From Thermococcus thermotolerans (GTDB lineage: Archaea > Methanobacteriota_B > Thermococci > Thermococcales > Thermococcaceae): DNA of 64,000 nt. The position numbers were made by a program, and so were the translations under genes. The stretch is from assembly GCF_024707485.1 (NCBI RefSeq), contig NZ_CP102602.1:1302001-1366000 (forward strand), given 5' to 3'. Of the stretch, positions 20,854 through 30,713 are shown in pieces. The notes under the pieces are model-generated. The model was not told where the DNA came from, did not search any database, and saw only the letters and a program-made list of their open reading frames with translations. How positions within the stretch are numbered: the stretch's first letter is position 1; each line of letters starts with the position of its first letter.

Positions 20854-21285
20854 ATGAAGGTGCTCGTGGTAATGGGAAGCAAGAGCGACTCCCATATAGC
20901 CGAGAAGGTTACCGGGGTTCTCGACGAGTTCGGCGTTGACTACGACGTTGAGGTCGCCTCAGCCCACAGAAACCCGAAAAAGGTTGAGGAGCTTGCCAAT
21001 AAAGACTACGAGGTTTTCATAGCCATCGCCGGACTGAGTGCTGCACTACCCGGGGTTATAGCGGCCCACACGGTCAAGCCCGTCATCGGAGTTCCTGTTT
21101 CGGCCAAGCTTGACGGTCTCGATGCCCTCCTGAGCATAGCCCAGCTCCCTCCAGGTGTTCCAGTTGCCACCGTTGGTATAGACAACGGCAAAAACGCCGC
21201 ACTGCTTGCAGTGGAAATCCTCGCGGTAAAGGATGAAAAACTGAGGGAGAAGCTCGAAGAGTACAGGAAAAGGATGCGGGCATAA
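20854..21285 (+). CDS. purE: N5-CAIR mutase / AIR carboxylase PurE
   Basis: This is a 143-residue PurE that carboxylates AIR towards [21 protein letters not shown] binds the nucleotide, followed by SAHRNPKKV and [15 protein letters not shown]. No purK is seen nearby, so a class II type use of CO2 directly is possible but cannot be settled here. ATG 20854 is preceded by GGTGAAG. The gene faces purD across the shared dyad. Confidence 0.93.
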   Translation: MKVLVVMGSKSDSHIAEKVTGVLDEFGVDYDVEVASAHRNPKKVEELANKDYEVFIAIAGLSAALPGVIAAHTVKPVIGVPVSAKLDGLDALLSIAQLPPGVPVATVGIDNGKNAALLAVEILAVKDEKLREKLEEYRKRMRA

Positions 21286-21415
21286 GCCCGCATCAGGACA
21301 ATCTCTTATTCAATCCTCACTTTATTTTAGAAACATCTGATTTAAGCACACATTTTGGAACATTTTAGCATTTTTAAGTCTTTTCTTTTTCCGTCGAACT
21401 GTAACAAGGTGTTAA
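21286..21415. terminator. Convergent purE/purT intergenic with T-run
   Basis: This 130-bp AT-rich stretch separates the convergent ends of purE and purT. The plus strand has GTCTTTTCTTTTT (about 21378-21390), a possible oligo-T terminator for purE. On the minus strand several short T-runs precede it. No gene is seen. Confidence 0.3.
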
Positions 21416-22705
21416 TCAAATCAGGTGTTTTCTCCTCTCGTAGTCCTGGGAGTGCCACTCTGAACTCCTGGTTCTAAGCTCAACCGTGTGTGCAACCATC
21501 TCGGCACGTTTCTTAGCTTCAACAACGTTCCTCCCCCATGCGAGCACAACCCCGAGCCTTCTGCCCGGATACGCCTCCGGCTTTCCAAAGAGCCTCAAAG
21601 TTGCGTTCGGTACGCTTAAAGCCTTGACCAGCCCGCGGAACCGTGGGGAGTAACCGGAGACGTTGGCCTTGATGACGTGAGTTGCCGCCGGCGTTAGGAT
21701 TGGGAACAGGCGGTACCCACCGACCCACTCTCCGGGAATGGGAAGTCCCAAAACCGCCCTGAGGTGAAGCCCGAACTCGGAGAAGCCCGTTGGATGGGAG
21801 GCTAAAGTCACCATGCCCGTGTCGTGGGGCCTCGGCGAGACCTCGTTGGCGTAAACCTTATCTCCCTTCACGAACATCTCGACGCCGAACAGTCCGAGGC
21901 CGCCGAGGACGTCGGTTATGAGCTTCGCTATGCGGTAAACCTCGCGCTCGGCCTTTTCGCTTATCTCCGCCGGCTGCCAGCTCGCGTGGTAGTCGCCGTC
22001 AATCTGGTAGTGGCCAACCGGCTTCGGAAAGGTCGTGACTACCTCACCGTCCTCATCGTAGTGTCTGACAGCTAACTCGGTTATCTCGACGTCGAAGTCT
22101 ATGTGCTCCTCGACTATGATTTTCTCCGCGCTGCCGCGGGCCTTCTTCTTAGCGACTTCCCACGCCTTCGGAATATCCTCCGGCCCCTTAACGAAGTAGG
22201 AACCCTTTCCCGAGGAGCTCATTATGGCCTTGGTGTGGCAGGGGTAGCCTATCCTCTCGCAGGCATCGTAGAGTTCGTCGAGAGTAGTTGCATACGCGTA
22301 TCTCGACGTTGGAACCTTGGCTTCCTTCGCGAGGGTTTCCCTCGTCCTCTCCCTGTGCATGGCTATCCAGGTTGCTTTCGCGTTTGGAACCACGAAGTAG
22401 CCGTCCTTCTCCAGCTCGAAGAGGGCATCGAGGTTAATCGCCTCAATCTCGGGGATTATCGCGTCCGGCTTTTCCCTCTCGACAACCGAGAAGAGGAAGT
22501 CCGCGTTTCTCATGTTACCGACGTAGGAGCGATGGGCGACCTGCATCGCAGGGGCGTTTGCGTAGCGGTCAACCGCTACGACCTCAACTCCCAGCCTCTG
22601 GGCTTCAATCGCTATCTCCTTTCCCAGCTCGCCGCTTCCGAGGAGCACTATCTTCTGGGCAGAATCCGTCATAGCGGTTCCGAGCTCATTCCGGGGCTTG
22701 ATCAT
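21416..22705 (-). CDS. purT: Formate-dependent GAR transformylase
   Basis: This is a 429-residue ATP-grasp enzyme making FGAR from GAR, formate and ATP. The blocks KIVLLGSGELGKEIAIEAQR, CHTKAIMSSSGKGSYF and NEVSPRPHDTGMVTL are diagnostic of PurT. Together with PurP it means both formyl transfers of purine synthesis here use free formate rather than folate. ATG 22705 was chosen since GAGGTG lies 6 bp upstream; a GTG and an ATG inside that site would give three more residues. Confidence 0.94.
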   Translation of the reverse strand: MIKPRNELGTAMTDSAQKIVLLGSGELGKEIAIEAQRLGVEVVAVDRYANAPAMQVAHRSYVGNMRNADFLFSVVEREKPDAIIPEIEAINLDALFELEKDGYFVVPNAKATWIAMHRERTRETLAKEAKVPTSRYAYATTLDELYDACERIGYPCHTKAIMSSSGKGSYFVKGPEDIPKAWEVAKKKARGSAEKIIVEEHIDFDVEITELAVRHYDEDGEVVTTFPKPVGHYQIDGDYHASWQPAEISEKAEREVYRIAKLITDVLGGLGLFGVEMFVKGDKVYANEVSPRPHDTGMVTLASHPTGFSEFGLHLRAVLGLPIPGEWVGGYRLFPILTPAATHVIKANVSGYSPRFRGLVKALSVPNATLRLFGKPEAYPGRRLGVVLAWGRNVVEAKKRAEMVAHTVELRTRSSEWHSQDYERRKHLI

Positions 22706-22720
22706 GACCATCACCTCAAA

Positions 22721-22742
22721 TTTTGACGTTAAAATGTTAAAA
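22721..22742. promoter_or_regulatory. Purine dyad 1 between purT and purM
   Basis: TTTTGACGT-TAAA-ATGTTAAAA, matching the shared dyad with one change in the inner triplet. It lies between the purT TATA (about 22745-22757 on the minus strand) and its ATG, over the expected transcription start, which would suit repression of purT. Confidence 0.5.
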
Positions 22743-22762
22743 ATCCATTATATTTAAGCCTT

Positions 22763-22784
22763 TTTAAGCATAAATATGACAAAG
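22763..22784. promoter_or_regulatory. Purine dyad 2 between purT and purM
   Basis: TTTAAGCAT-AAAT-ATGACAAAG, placed immediately upstream of the purM TATA (GCTTTTAAGC, 22784-22793) and also upstream of the purT TATA on the other strand, as in the purD/purE region. Confidence 0.55.
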
Positions 22785-22822
22785 CTTTTAAGCCCTCGAT
22801 GGAACTCTCACCGGTGATGCTC

Positions 22823-23824
22823 ATGCTAACCTACGCTCAGGCCGGAGTCGATGACGAGAAAACCGCGAGGGCCCTCAGGGGAATCATCGGGCTCGCGAAG
22901 AAGACCTTCGAGTTCAGGAGGGGTAAAACCGGTGAGCCGAGTGGAATAGGCCACTACGCTGCGCTTATGGACTTCGGCGAATTCTACATAGCCATGACAA
23001 CCGACGGGGTTGGGACGAAGGTGCTCGTAGCTGAGGCCGTCGGAAAGTTCGACACAATAGGGATAGACATGATAGCGATGAACGTGAACGACCTGCTCTG
23101 CGTTGGTGCCGAGCCGGTGGCGCTCGTCGACTATCTCGCCGTGAAGGAGCCGGACGAGAAAATCTTTGCCGAGATAGCCAAGGGGCTCTACGAGGGGGCG
23201 AGGCAGGCGGGGATAGCGATAGTCGGGGGAGAAACCGCTGTGATGCCCGACCTGATAAACGGCCTCGATTTGGCAGGAACGGCCATAGGTACTGTCCGGA
23301 AGGGAGAGGTAATAACCGGTGAGGAGATAAAGCCAGGCGATGCCGTCATCGGAATCGCCAGCTCGGGAATACACTCCAACGGTCTGACACTGGCGAGAAA
23401 GCTCCTCATCCCGAAGTACGGCCTCGACTACGATTATGAAGGCAAAAAGCTCTGGGAGTGGCTTTTGGAACCGACGAGGATTTACGTTAGGGCCGTCTTG
23501 GAGCTCATCGAGAGCGTTGAGGTTCACGGATTGGCACACATAACCGGCGGTGGTCTGACCAACCTCAAGCGCCTCACCAGCCACGGTTTTTCCCTTAAGA
23601 TGCCACCAATCGGAGGAATATTCAAGCTCATCCACGAGAACGGCGTTCCTCTGGAGGAGATGTTCAGGGTTTTTAACATGGGGGTCGGCCTCATAGCGAT
23701 AGTCGCGCAGGGAGAGAGGGAAACGGCCCTGGAAATCCTCAACAAGCACTTCGAGAGCTTCGAGCTCGGCACCGTCACGGAAAAAGAGGGGATAGTCGTG
23801 AAGAACTACGGGATAAGGCTTTAA
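22823..23824 (+). CDS. purM: AIR synthetase
   Basis: This is a 333-residue enzyme that cyclises FGAM to AIR with ATP. Typical PurM blocks are [41 protein letters not shown], and [19 protein letters not shown] chose ATG 22823 ([10 protein letters not shown]) because GGTGAT lies 4 bp upstream; the longer frame from 22799 would begin at or before the likely transcription start. It is divergent from purT. Confidence 0.94.
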   Translation: MLTYAQAGVDDEKTARALRGIIGLAKKTFEFRRGKTGEPSGIGHYAALMDFGEFYIAMTTDGVGTKVLVAEAVGKFDTIGIDMIAMNVNDLLCVGAEPVALVDYLAVKEPDEKIFAEIAKGLYEGARQAGIAIVGGETAVMPDLINGLDLAGTAIGTVRKGEVITGEEIKPGDAVIGIASSGIHSNGLTLARKLLIPKYGLDYDYEGKKLWEWLLEPTRIYVRAVLELIESVEVHGLAHITGGGLTNLKRLTSHGFSLKMPPIGGIFKLIHENGVPLEEMFRVFNMGVGLIAIVAQGERETALEILNKHFESFELGTVTEKEGIVVKNYGIRL

Positions 23825-23854
23825 GCCCCCCTCCAAACTTTTCTTGGTGGTCGC

Positions 23855-24028
23855 ATGGAGCTCACGGTAAAGAGGAAGGCTTTCCTTGAGAACCTGCCGG
23901 GGCTGGTGGAAAGGGCCGTAAGCGAATACGGAATCCGGCTGAGGAAAATAGTGATAGAAGAAGACGAAAAGGGCTGCTACACGGTTCTTATAACCTACGA
24001 GAGCGAACTGCCCGTAAGGCGCTCGTAG
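23855..24028 (+). CDS. Small protein of 57 aa between purM and purC
   Basis: This frame is below usual length cut-offs. It starts MELTVKRKAFLENLPG, continues VERAVSEYGIRLRKIVIEED, and stops at 24026-24028. GGTGGT sits 3 bp before the ATG, the usual good site here. Composition is charged and protein-like, with one Cys. It begins 30 bp after purM and overlaps the end of convergent purC by 34 bp. No family is recognised; being last in the purM transcript is the only hint. Confidence 0.5.
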   Translation: MELTVKRKAFLENLPGLVERAVSEYGIRLRKIVIEEDEKGCYTVLITYESELPVRRS

Positions 24029-24696
24029 AGCTCCTCGTAAGCTTTAACGAGGTCGCCTTTATCAAACCTGAAGACATCCTTGTCGAGGCTCTTCTTTGTC
24101 TCGGCGTCCCAGAAGCGGCAGGTGTCCGGGCTTATCTCGTCGCCGAGGATTATTTCACCCCTCTCGTTCTTTCCAAACTCCAGCTTGAAGTCGACCAGGA
24201 TTACTCCGCGCTCGGCAAAGTACTCTCTAAGGATTTCGTTCACCTTGAGGGCTATGCGCTCCATCTCCCTTATCTCGCCCTCGCTTATCCCGAGAACTCT
24301 GGCATGGTGATGGTTTATCATGGGATCGCCGCGGCTGTCGTCCTTGTAGTAGAGCTCGACTATCGGCTCTTTTAATTCGGTTCCCTCCTCAAGGGGAAGG
24401 CGCTTCTTCAGGCTCCCGGCAACGACGTTTCTAACCACGACCTCGATGGGGTACATCTTCAAGCGCTCAACGATGAGCCTGTTGTCGCCGGCGACCCCTA
24501 TGAAGTGCGTCTTAACACCCCTCTCCTCAAGGACTTTGAAAAGAACCGCGCTTATCTGGGCATTGAGCCAGCCCTTGCCCCTAAACTGGCCCTTCTTCTT
24601 ACCGTCGAAGGCCGTTGCATCGTCCTTGAACTCCATAATGGCCTTTCCATCGTCGAGAGGGATAACCTTCTTGGCCTTACCTTCGTAAACCTGCAT
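23995..24696 (-). CDS. purC: SAICAR synthetase
   Basis: This is a 233-residue enzyme joining CAIR and aspartate with ATP. The N-terminal [20 protein letters not shown] and the middle [26 protein letters not shown] and [14 protein letters not shown] are diagnostic. The start was set at ATG 24696 ([10 protein letters not shown]) after GGTGA; a longer ATG at 24708 overlaps that site. A TATA (CCTTAAATATGG on the minus strand, about 24726-24737) lies downstream of the dyad at 24742. Confidence 0.95.
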   Translation of the reverse strand: MQVYEGKAKKVIPLDDGKAIMEFKDDATAFDGKKKGQFRGKGWLNAQISAVLFKVLEERGVKTHFIGVAGDNRLIVERLKMYPIEVVVRNVVAGSLKKRLPLEEGTELKEPIVELYYKDDSRGDPMINHHHARVLGISEGEIREMERIALKVNEILREYFAERGVILVDFKLEFGKNERGEIILGDEISPDTCRFWDAETKKSLDKDVFRFDKGDLVKAYEELYERLTGSSLS

Positions 24697-24741
24697 GGGC
24701 TTCACCATTTTTGTGTAAAATCATTCCATATTTAAGGCTTG

Positions 24742-24763
24742 TTTTAGCATGTAAATGTCAATC
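24742..24763. promoter_or_regulatory. Purine dyad 1 between purC and purF
   Basis: TTTTAGCAT-GTAA-ATGTCAATC, directly upstream of the purC TATA box and just before an AAAGCTTTTAAAC element (about 24771-24783) that could be a purF TATA. Confidence 0.55.
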
Positions 24764-24819
24764 AATGGGCAAAGCTTTTAAACACAAAAGGGCTAAAATA
24801 CGGCGTCGAAACTCATATT

Positions 24820-24841
24820 TATTAACATGTTTAAGTCAAAA
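24820..24841. promoter_or_regulatory. Purine dyad 2 before purF
   Basis: TATTAACAT-GTTT-AAGTCAAAA lies 16 bp before the purF ATG at 24858, overlapping an AT-rich CATATTTATTAA (24814-24825) that could itself be the TATA box. The position suits repression of purF, the first committed enzyme. Confidence 0.45.
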
Positions 24842-24857
24842 ATTGGCGGGATTCCTC

Positions 24858-26192
24858 ATGAGGGAGAAGTGCGGCGTCTTTGCAGCTGTTGCCGAGAACG
24901 CCCCCAAGAAAGCCTACTACGCACTCATAGCCCTACAGCACAGGGGACAGGAGAGCGCGGGGATAAGTGCCTGGAGGCACAGGATAAAAACCGTGGCCGG
25001 CCGAGGGCTCGTTTCGGAGGTCTTCAGGAACGGCGAGATAGCGAAGCTGAGATCCAAGATGGTAATAGCCCACGTCCGGTATTCCACCTCCGGCTCCCTC
25101 ACGGAAACCCAGCCGCTGGAAACCGGCTGCTGCGGAAGGACAATAGCGATAGCCCACAACGGAACCCTCACAAATTTCCTTCCCCTCCGGCGGCACTACG
25201 AACGGCTGGGAGTTAAGTTCAGACACTCGGTGGATTCTGAGCTGCTGGGTATCTCTTTTCTCTGGCATCTAAAAGAGACGGGAGATGAGTTTGAGGCTAT
25301 GAAGGCTGTCTTTGAGGAGGTCAAAGGGGCATACTCCATGGCCCTTCTCTTCGACGGGAAGATACTCGTCGCCAGGGATCCGGTCGGCTTTAGGCCATTA
25401 AGCTACGGGAGTGGAGACGGCCACTATTTCGCCTCGGAGGATTCCGCGCTGAGGCTCTTCGTGGAGGAGGTGAGGGACGTCAGGCCGGGGGAGGTCTTCC
25501 TCCTCTCGGAGGATGAAATCGAAAGCAGGGTCGTGGCGACGGGGGAGCGCCGCGGTTGCGTATTTGAGTACATATACTTCGCCCGTCCGGACAGCACTAT
25601 AGACGGCGTTAACGTCTATACCGCAAGGGTCAGGATGGGGGAGGAACTGGCAAAGGAGAGCCCGGCCGACGGAGACGTCGTCATAGCCGTGCCGGATTCG
25701 GGGAGGGCTTCAGCTTTGGGCTTCTCCAGGATCAGCGGGGTTCCCTACTCGGAGGGCCTCATAAAGAACCGCTACATAGGGAGGACGTTCATAACCCCCG
25801 GGCAGTTCTACCGCGAGCTGAAGGTTAAGCTCAAGCTCTCGCCGGTGAGGGGGGTAATAGAGGGCAAGAGCGTCGTTCTTGTTGATGACTCAATCGTCAG
25901 GGGGACCACCATGAAGCGCATCGTGGCAATGCTTAGAAGGGCTGGCGCGAGGGAGGTGCACGTGAGGATTGCCTCACCTCCGATAAGGTACCCGTGCTAC
26001 ATGGGGGTGGACATTCCTACGAGGCACGAACTCATAGCGGCATTTGGAAGCGTTGAGAAGGTGAGGGAATCCATAGGGGCCGACAGCCTGGCTTACCTCA
26101 GCGTCGATGGGCTGAAAAAGGCCGTTGGGAGGAGGGACCTCTGTCTGGCATGCCTAACCGGGGAGTATCCGGAGTGGGCGTTTAGGTTTTAG
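24858..26192 (+). CDS. purF: Amidophosphoribosyltransferase
   Basis: This is a 444-residue enzyme making phosphoribosylamine from PRPP and glutamine, the first step of purine synthesis. The short start [11 protein letters not shown] puts the Ntn nucleophile at Cys5, exposed after removal of the first four residues. [13 protein letters not shown], the PRTase loop [17 protein letters not shown] and cysteines in the last third ([10 protein letters not shown]) are typical. A longer frame reaching 24711 would cross the promoter dyads, so ATG 24858 is preferred. Its end overlaps a convergent PIN gene by 11 bp. Confidence 0.94.
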   Translation: MREKCGVFAAVAENAPKKAYYALIALQHRGQESAGISAWRHRIKTVAGRGLVSEVFRNGEIAKLRSKMVIAHVRYSTSGSLTETQPLETGCCGRTIAIAHNGTLTNFLPLRRHYERLGVKFRHSVDSELLGISFLWHLKETGDEFEAMKAVFEEVKGAYSMALLFDGKILVARDPVGFRPLSYGSGDGHYFASEDSALRLFVEEVRDVRPGEVFLLSEDEIESRVVATGERRGCVFEYIYFARPDSTIDGVNVYTARVRMGEELAKESPADGDVVIAVPDSGRASALGFSRISGVPYSEGLIKNRYIGRTFITPGQFYRELKVKLKLSPVRGVIEGKSVVLVDDSIVRGTTMKRIVAMLRRAGAREVHVRIASPPIRYPCYMGVDIPTRHELIAAFGSVEKVRESIGADSLAYLSVDGLKKAVGRRDLCLACLTGEYPEWAFRF

Positions 26193-26670
26193 AATATATC
26201 TCCTTCAGGGCCTCCACAACTTTATCACTGAAGTACACGCCTTTACGCCTTAGCTTTCCGATTAATGAATCAAGATCCTCATCTAGAATTCCCTTTTTCT
26301 TGGCCATGAAGAGAACCGCGAGACTTCCGGCAACTTTAAGGCCAAGGGACTTCGCTATTATCCTCGGAATCTTCTCGTCAAGGAGCAGAAGAGAAGCGTT
26401 TAGCTCCCTTGCAAGCACTATGGCCTCAGCCTCTCCCCTCTCGATTTCCCTCTCAAGGATTTCAACGCCGAGAGTGTCCCTGACTTCAATAACTTCAACC
26501 CACTTGGCGTTTTTAACTTCTTCCGAACCTGGCTTTCCCTCACCGCGTTCTACGACCTCTATCCATACTGCCTTTGGAATAACCACCGTCCCAAACAGGT
26601 CGTGTAAGACGTGAAGCTTCCCTATCTTTGCGAGGGCTATAAGCGGACCAGAATCGGCGACAACGATCAT
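26182..26670 (-). CDS. DUF3368 PIN-like toxin
   Basis: This is a 162-residue protein with the DUF3368 branch of the PIN fold: [15 protein letters not shown] (first Asp), [26 protein letters not shown] and [23 protein letters not shown]. Such proteins are predicted RNases paired with UPF0175 antitoxins, and one lies directly upstream here with an ATGA overlap. Its end overlaps the end of purF, so the pair has been placed tail to tail with the purine cluster. Confidence 0.82.
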   Translation of the reverse strand: MIVVADSGPLIALAKIGKLHVLHDLFGTVVIPKAVWIEVVERGEGKPGSEEVKNAKWVEVIEVRDTLGVEILEREIERGEAEAIVLARELNASLLLLDEKIPRIIAKSLGLKVAGSLAVLFMAKKKGILDEDLDSLIGKLRRKGVYFSDKVVEALKEIYSKT

Positions 26671-26927
26671 AGTAACCCCTCAAGGGTCTCAATGTCCTCT
26701 TGAAGGTCGTTCTCATCGTAATTCAGAGAGACACCCCGGGAAGCGAGGAGCTCCATCATCTCCCATCTGCTAATCCCGGCTATTTCGGCGGCTTTTCCAA
26801 GGCTAACGATGCCCTCGCGGTACAGCTCGATGGCCAAGTATACCCGAACCGCCCGCGAAAGTTCTCTCTCATCAAGGCGGAGGATTCTCATGAGATCCGA
26901 GGGAACCTTGACAATAACTTCTCCCAT
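26667..26927 (-). CDS. UPF0175 antitoxin
   Basis: This is an 86-residue protein beginning MGEVIVKVPSDLMRILRLDE and then AIELYREGIVSLGKAAEIAG, which is the UPF0175 helix-turn-helix core (GKAAEIAGISRWEMMELL). It probably represses its own promoter and masks the DUF3368 PIN protein. ATG 26927 was taken because GGTGGT lies 4 bp upstream, excluding four extra residues. The TGA overlaps the toxin ATG. Confidence 0.83.
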   Translation of the reverse strand: MGEVIVKVPSDLMRILRLDERELSRAVRVYLAIELYREGIVSLGKAAEIAGISRWEMMELLASRGVSLNYDENDLQEDIETLEGLL

Positions 26928-26980
26928 AATAACCACCAAAAGAAATAGAGCCGAACCCTCCTAAAAACATAACGTTCCCC

Positions 26981-29002
26981 TCATCTGGGAATACTCGGAG
27001 TGGGCTTTCCGCTTTTGAGCTTCCTTAACCTAGCCGCGGAGAACTTGAGCTCCGGCGTTCCTGCTTTGTTCAGAGCCGGACTCGTTATTTTGTTCGCCTT
27101 GAAGTGGAAGGGAACCGCAACGACACCCGGGGGAATACCTCCAAGCTTGGCCCTCATTCTAATCTTTCCGCGCCTAGTCTCGATCTCCACCCAGTCGCCG
27201 TCGTTGATTCCGAGCCTCTCCGCGTCGCTCCTGTTTATCATCACCCTGGGCTCCCCCATAAGCCTGACGAGCGATGGGCTCCTGAGGGTCATTTCACCGG
27301 TGTTGTAGTGGCTTATCAGCCTGATTGTGGTGAGGATGAAGGGATACTCGTAGTCCTGCCTCTCCCAGGGCTGCACCTGCTCCACAGCGATGAACCTGGC
27401 CTTTCCGTCTGGAGTTGGGAACTCCCAGGTGTGGAGCCTCTTCTTCGGAAGGAATATCCCCTCTGAGTTCTTCAGCTCCTCAACGCTCCTTTCCTCCAGT
27501 GAGGGGAATAGGCGGAAGTATTCAGCTGTTATTTCCTCAACGCTCGAATAGTTGAACCCGGGCAAACCGAGGGCCCTGCCGAGCATGGTAAGTATCTCCC
27601 AGTCGGGCTTGGAATCACCCATCGGCTCGCAGATCTTATGGCTCCACTGAATCCTTCTTTCGCTGTTCATGTAGCTTCCGGACTTTTCGCAGAAGGCCGA
27701 AGCCGGCAAGACGTAGTGGGCGTAGCGGGCAGTCCTGCTCATGAAAACGTCCTGAACAACGAGGAGGTCGAGCTTTCTGAGGGCATCTCTCACCCTGAGG
27801 AAGTCCGCCTCACTGACGGCAGGGTTTTCCCCGACTATGTAGAGCGCCTTAATATCGTTGCTCTCTATCGCATCCCAGAGCTCCGTGAGGTAGAGCCCGC
27901 GCTCCGTCGGGAGGTCCTCCACGCCCCATATCTTCGCCACGCGCTTCCTGAACCTCTCGTCGGTCAGCGGGACGTAGCCCGGTAGGAACTCGCTCAGCGC
28001 ACCCATGTATGCCGCTCCCTGGACGTTGTTCTGACCGCGCATCGGGTAGAGGCCGCCCTTTTCCCCGATGTAGCCCAGGAGGAGTGCTATGTCTATAACG
28101 GCCATGACATTCTCAACGCCTGAAACGTGCTGGGTGAGCCCCATACCCCACATTATCGCGCCGCTTCCGGCCAAGGCAAAGGTTCTCGCAACTTTGCGGA
28201 TCACTTCGGCCGGAATTCCCGTTACCTTCTCCGCGTACCCCGGAATGTACTTCATTACAGCCATCCTCACCTCGGAAAAGCCGGCGGTTCTGGTCTTTAT
28301 GAACCCCTCATCGTAGAGCTCCTCCCGGATTATGACGTTCATCATGGCATTCGCGAGGGCTATGTCGGTCCCCGGACGGATGATGAGCCTATAGTCCGCG
28401 AAGGCCATCGTCCTGGTTTCCCTGACGTCGACGACGATTATTTTGGCCCCATTCCTCTTGGCCCTCAGAATGTAGTCCATGACAACCGGGTGGGTCTCCG
28501 CCGGATTGTAGCCCCAGATGAGTATTGCCCCGAACCCCTCAAGGTCCTCGTAGGGGTTGGTCTGTGCCCCAGCCCCAACGGTCATCTTGAGGGCGTGAAC
28601 ACTCGCCTCGTGGCAGAGACGGGCACAGTTGTCTATGTTGTTGGTGCCGAAGAGCCTCGCTATCTTCTGGAGGAGGTAGTTTTCCTCGTTGCTCACCTTG
28701 GACGATGCCATGAACGCTACAGCGTCAGCACCGTACAGCTCGCGGATTTCGAGGAGCTTGCCCGCTATCTCCCCAATTGCCCTTCCCCAGCTTATCGGCC
28801 TCATCCGGCTCTTCTCACGCTTCAGGGGGCGCTTGAGCCTGTCCCCTGAAAGAACGAACTCCGTCGCGTGGAGACCCTTGGGGCAGAGCTTACCCCTGTT
28901 GGGCTCACCACCGTAAGGCTTTACTTTCATTGTTCTGGTGTCAACGAGAAGCCTGCAGCCAAAGCCGCAGTAGGGACAGACGACAGTCCTAAGTCCATCC
29001 AC
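26981..29002 (-). CDS. Formate dehydrogenase-like molybdopterin oxidoreductase
   Basis: This is a 673-residue bis-MGD enzyme of the FdhA/FdhF family. An N-terminal [4Fe-4S] site uses Cys9, Cys12, Cys16 and Cys40. CARLCHEASV places Cys130 at the metal-ligand position that is selenocysteine in some homologues. GYNPAETHPVV, WGMGLTQHVSG and the C-terminal molydopterin-dinucleotide domain (about 555-660) follow. GTG 29002 was chosen because GGTGGT lies 3 bp upstream. No FdhB, hydrogenase or formate channel gene is adjacent, so its electron partner is not evident. Formate use by PurT and PurP is a possible but unproven link. Confidence 0.8.
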   Translation of the reverse strand: MDGLRTVVCPYCGFGCRLLVDTRTMKVKPYGGEPNRGKLCPKGLHATEFVLSGDRLKRPLKREKSRMRPISWGRAIGEIAGKLLEIRELYGADAVAFMASSKVSNEENYLLQKIARLFGTNNIDNCARLCHEASVHALKMTVGAGAQTNPYEDLEGFGAILIWGYNPAETHPVVMDYILRAKRNGAKIIVVDVRETRTMAFADYRLIIRPGTDIALANAMMNVIIREELYDEGFIKTRTAGFSEVRMAVMKYIPGYAEKVTGIPAEVIRKVARTFALAGSGAIMWGMGLTQHVSGVENVMAVIDIALLLGYIGEKGGLYPMRGQNNVQGAAYMGALSEFLPGYVPLTDERFRKRVAKIWGVEDLPTERGLYLTELWDAIESNDIKALYIVGENPAVSEADFLRVRDALRKLDLLVVQDVFMSRTARYAHYVLPASAFCEKSGSYMNSERRIQWSHKICEPMGDSKPDWEILTMLGRALGLPGFNYSSVEEITAEYFRLFPSLEERSVEELKNSEGIFLPKKRLHTWEFPTPDGKARFIAVEQVQPWERQDYEYPFILTTIRLISHYNTGEMTLRSPSLVRLMGEPRVMINRSDAERLGINDGDWVEIETRRGKIRMRAKLGGIPPGVVAVPFHFKANKITSPALNKAGTPELKFSAARLRKLKSGKPTPSIPR

Positions 29003-29075
29003 GATACCACCAATAAGCATTTGAATGGCAAAGATAAAAAGCTTTCTGGAGAAAATTGATGAAAAAATGTTCAGA

Positions 29076-29669
29076 TTATATCGCCTTCTCCAGGAAGTAT
29101 TCGTGAACCCTTGTGTCCTCCGTTAGCTCCGGATGGAACTCCAGCCCGATTACGTTGCCGGCCTCGACTCCAACGACCCTGTCGCCGAACCAGGCTATCG
29201 GCCTGACCTTATCGTTCAGGAGTTCGACTATCCTTGGAGCGCGGATGAAGACGCCGGGGAAGGGCTCGTCGCTGAAGGCCAGATTTATCGGTGCCTCGAA
29301 GCTGTCCACCTGCCTGCCGTAGGCGTTTCTGTTAACCCTGACGTCGAGAAGCCCGAGGAACCTCTGCTCCGGCGTTGCACCGATTACCTCCTTCGAGAGC
29401 ATTATTAGACCGGCACAGGTGCCCATTATGGGTAGACCTTCCTCACCGAGCTTTTTGATGGGTTCAAAAAGGCCGTTCTTCACCATGAGCTTCGATATCG
29501 TCGTGCTCTCGCCGCCGGGGATTATGACCGCGGAGACCCCTTCCAGTTGCCCCGGTTTCCTTAGCCAGACCACCTCTCCGGTGACGCTGAGGTTTTTCAG
29601 GGCATTCCTTGCAGCTTCGATGTGCTCGCCCACGTCGCCCTGAAGGCCGATAACACCCACCTTGACCAT
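29076..29669 (-). CDS. pdxT: PLP synthase glutaminase subunit
   Basis: This is a 197-residue class I-like amidotransferase supplying ammonia to PdxS for pyridoxal 5'-phosphate synthesis. GVIGLQGDVGEHIEA at the N-terminus, GTCAGLIML with the nucleophile, and LEFHPELTEDTRVHEYFL with His and Glu are present. ATG 29669 follows GGTGG. It lies 36 bp after pdxS, in one operon. Confidence 0.94.
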   Translation of the reverse strand: MVKVGVIGLQGDVGEHIEAARNALKNLSVTGEVVWLRKPGQLEGVSAVIIPGGESTTISKLMVKNGLFEPIKKLGEEGLPIMGTCAGLIMLSKEVIGATPEQRFLGLLDVRVNRNAYGRQVDSFEAPINLAFSDEPFPGVFIRAPRIVELLNDKVRPIAWFGDRVVGVEAGNVIGLEFHPELTEDTRVHEYFLEKAI

Positions 29670-29705
29670 TCCCACCACCCCATTGAAAAGGCAAAAGAAA
29701 AGAAA

Positions 29706-30713
29706 TCAGACGCCCCTCTCCTCAAGGCGAACCTCCAGCTCTTCAATGTCCCTGCCGCGCATCGGCTCGCCGATTTCCCTGCTTATCTCGGCCAGGACAT
29801 CGGGTTCATCCCAATGGTTGACGGCCTCAACTATGGCCCTCGCCATCTTCTCTGGGTTGGAGCTCTTGAAGATTCCCGAGCCGACGAAGACACCGTCCAT
29901 TCCCATCCCCATCATGAGTGCCGCGTCGGCCGGGGTGGCGACCCCTCCAGCCGCGAAGTTAACGACCGGAAGGCGGCCAAGCTTCTTTATCTCCAGGAGA
30001 ATCCTGTAGAGCCCCTCAACTATCTCGCCGTAGGTGTAGTGGCCGTAAACCGGCTCATTTTCGAGTATCTGCTTGGGAATTCCGCTGATGTCCTTTATGC
30101 TGGCGGCCAGCCTCAGGTAGGGCTCGGCGAATCTCTCGGCTATGATGTATACCTGCTCGTCAGTCATGCGCTGGATGAGCCTTATGTTGTCTGCGACGAG
30201 GCGGACGTGTCTTACTGCCTCGACGATGTTGCCGGTTCCGGCCTCACCCTTGGTTCTGATCATGGCCGAGCCTTCCCATATCCTCCTGACGGCCTCGCCG
30301 AGGTTCCTGGCGCCGCAGACGAAGGGGACGCTGAATTCCCTCTTGTCTATGTGGAAATATGGATCGGCGGGCGTCAGAACCTCGCTTTCATCTATCATGT
30401 CGACGCCAAGGGCCTCAAGGATTTTTGCCTCGGCCACGTGGCCGATCCTTACCTTTGCCATGACCGGGATCGTCACCGCGTCCATTATCTCCTGGATCTT
30501 CTCAACGGGGGCCATCCTGGCAACGCCGCCGGCCTTTCTTATGTCCGCGGGAACCATGTGGAGCGCCATGACAGAAACCGCGCCGGCTTCCTCGGCTATT
30601 CTGGCCTGCTCAGCGTTGGTGACGTCCAGGATGACGCCGCCCTTAACCATCTTGGCAAAGCCCCTCTTCAGCCTCTCAGTTCCCTTTCTCTCAATAACCT
30701 CAAGCTTCCCCAT
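29706..30713 (-). CDS. pdxS: PLP synthase subunit PdxS
   Basis: This is a 335-residue TIM-barrel enzyme forming PLP from ribose 5-phosphate, glyceraldehyde 3-phosphate and ammonia. [33 protein letters not shown] with the Schiff-base lysine, and [28 protein letters not shown] are diagnostic. It is about 40 residues longer than bacterial PdxS owing to an insert after [10 protein letters not shown], as in other Thermococcales. ATG 30713 is preceded by GGTGGTG. Confidence 0.94.
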   Translation of the reverse strand: MGKLEVIERKGTERLKRGFAKMVKGGVILDVTNAEQARIAEEAGAVSVMALHMVPADIRKAGGVARMAPVEKIQEIMDAVTIPVMAKVRIGHVAEAKILEALGVDMIDESEVLTPADPYFHIDKREFSVPFVCGARNLGEAVRRIWEGSAMIRTKGEAGTGNIVEAVRHVRLVADNIRLIQRMTDEQVYIIAERFAEPYLRLAASIKDISGIPKQILENEPVYGHYTYGEIVEGLYRILLEIKKLGRLPVVNFAAGGVATPADAALMMGMGMDGVFVGSGIFKSSNPEKMARAIVEAVNHWDEPDVLAEISREIGEPMRGRDIEELEVRLEERGV

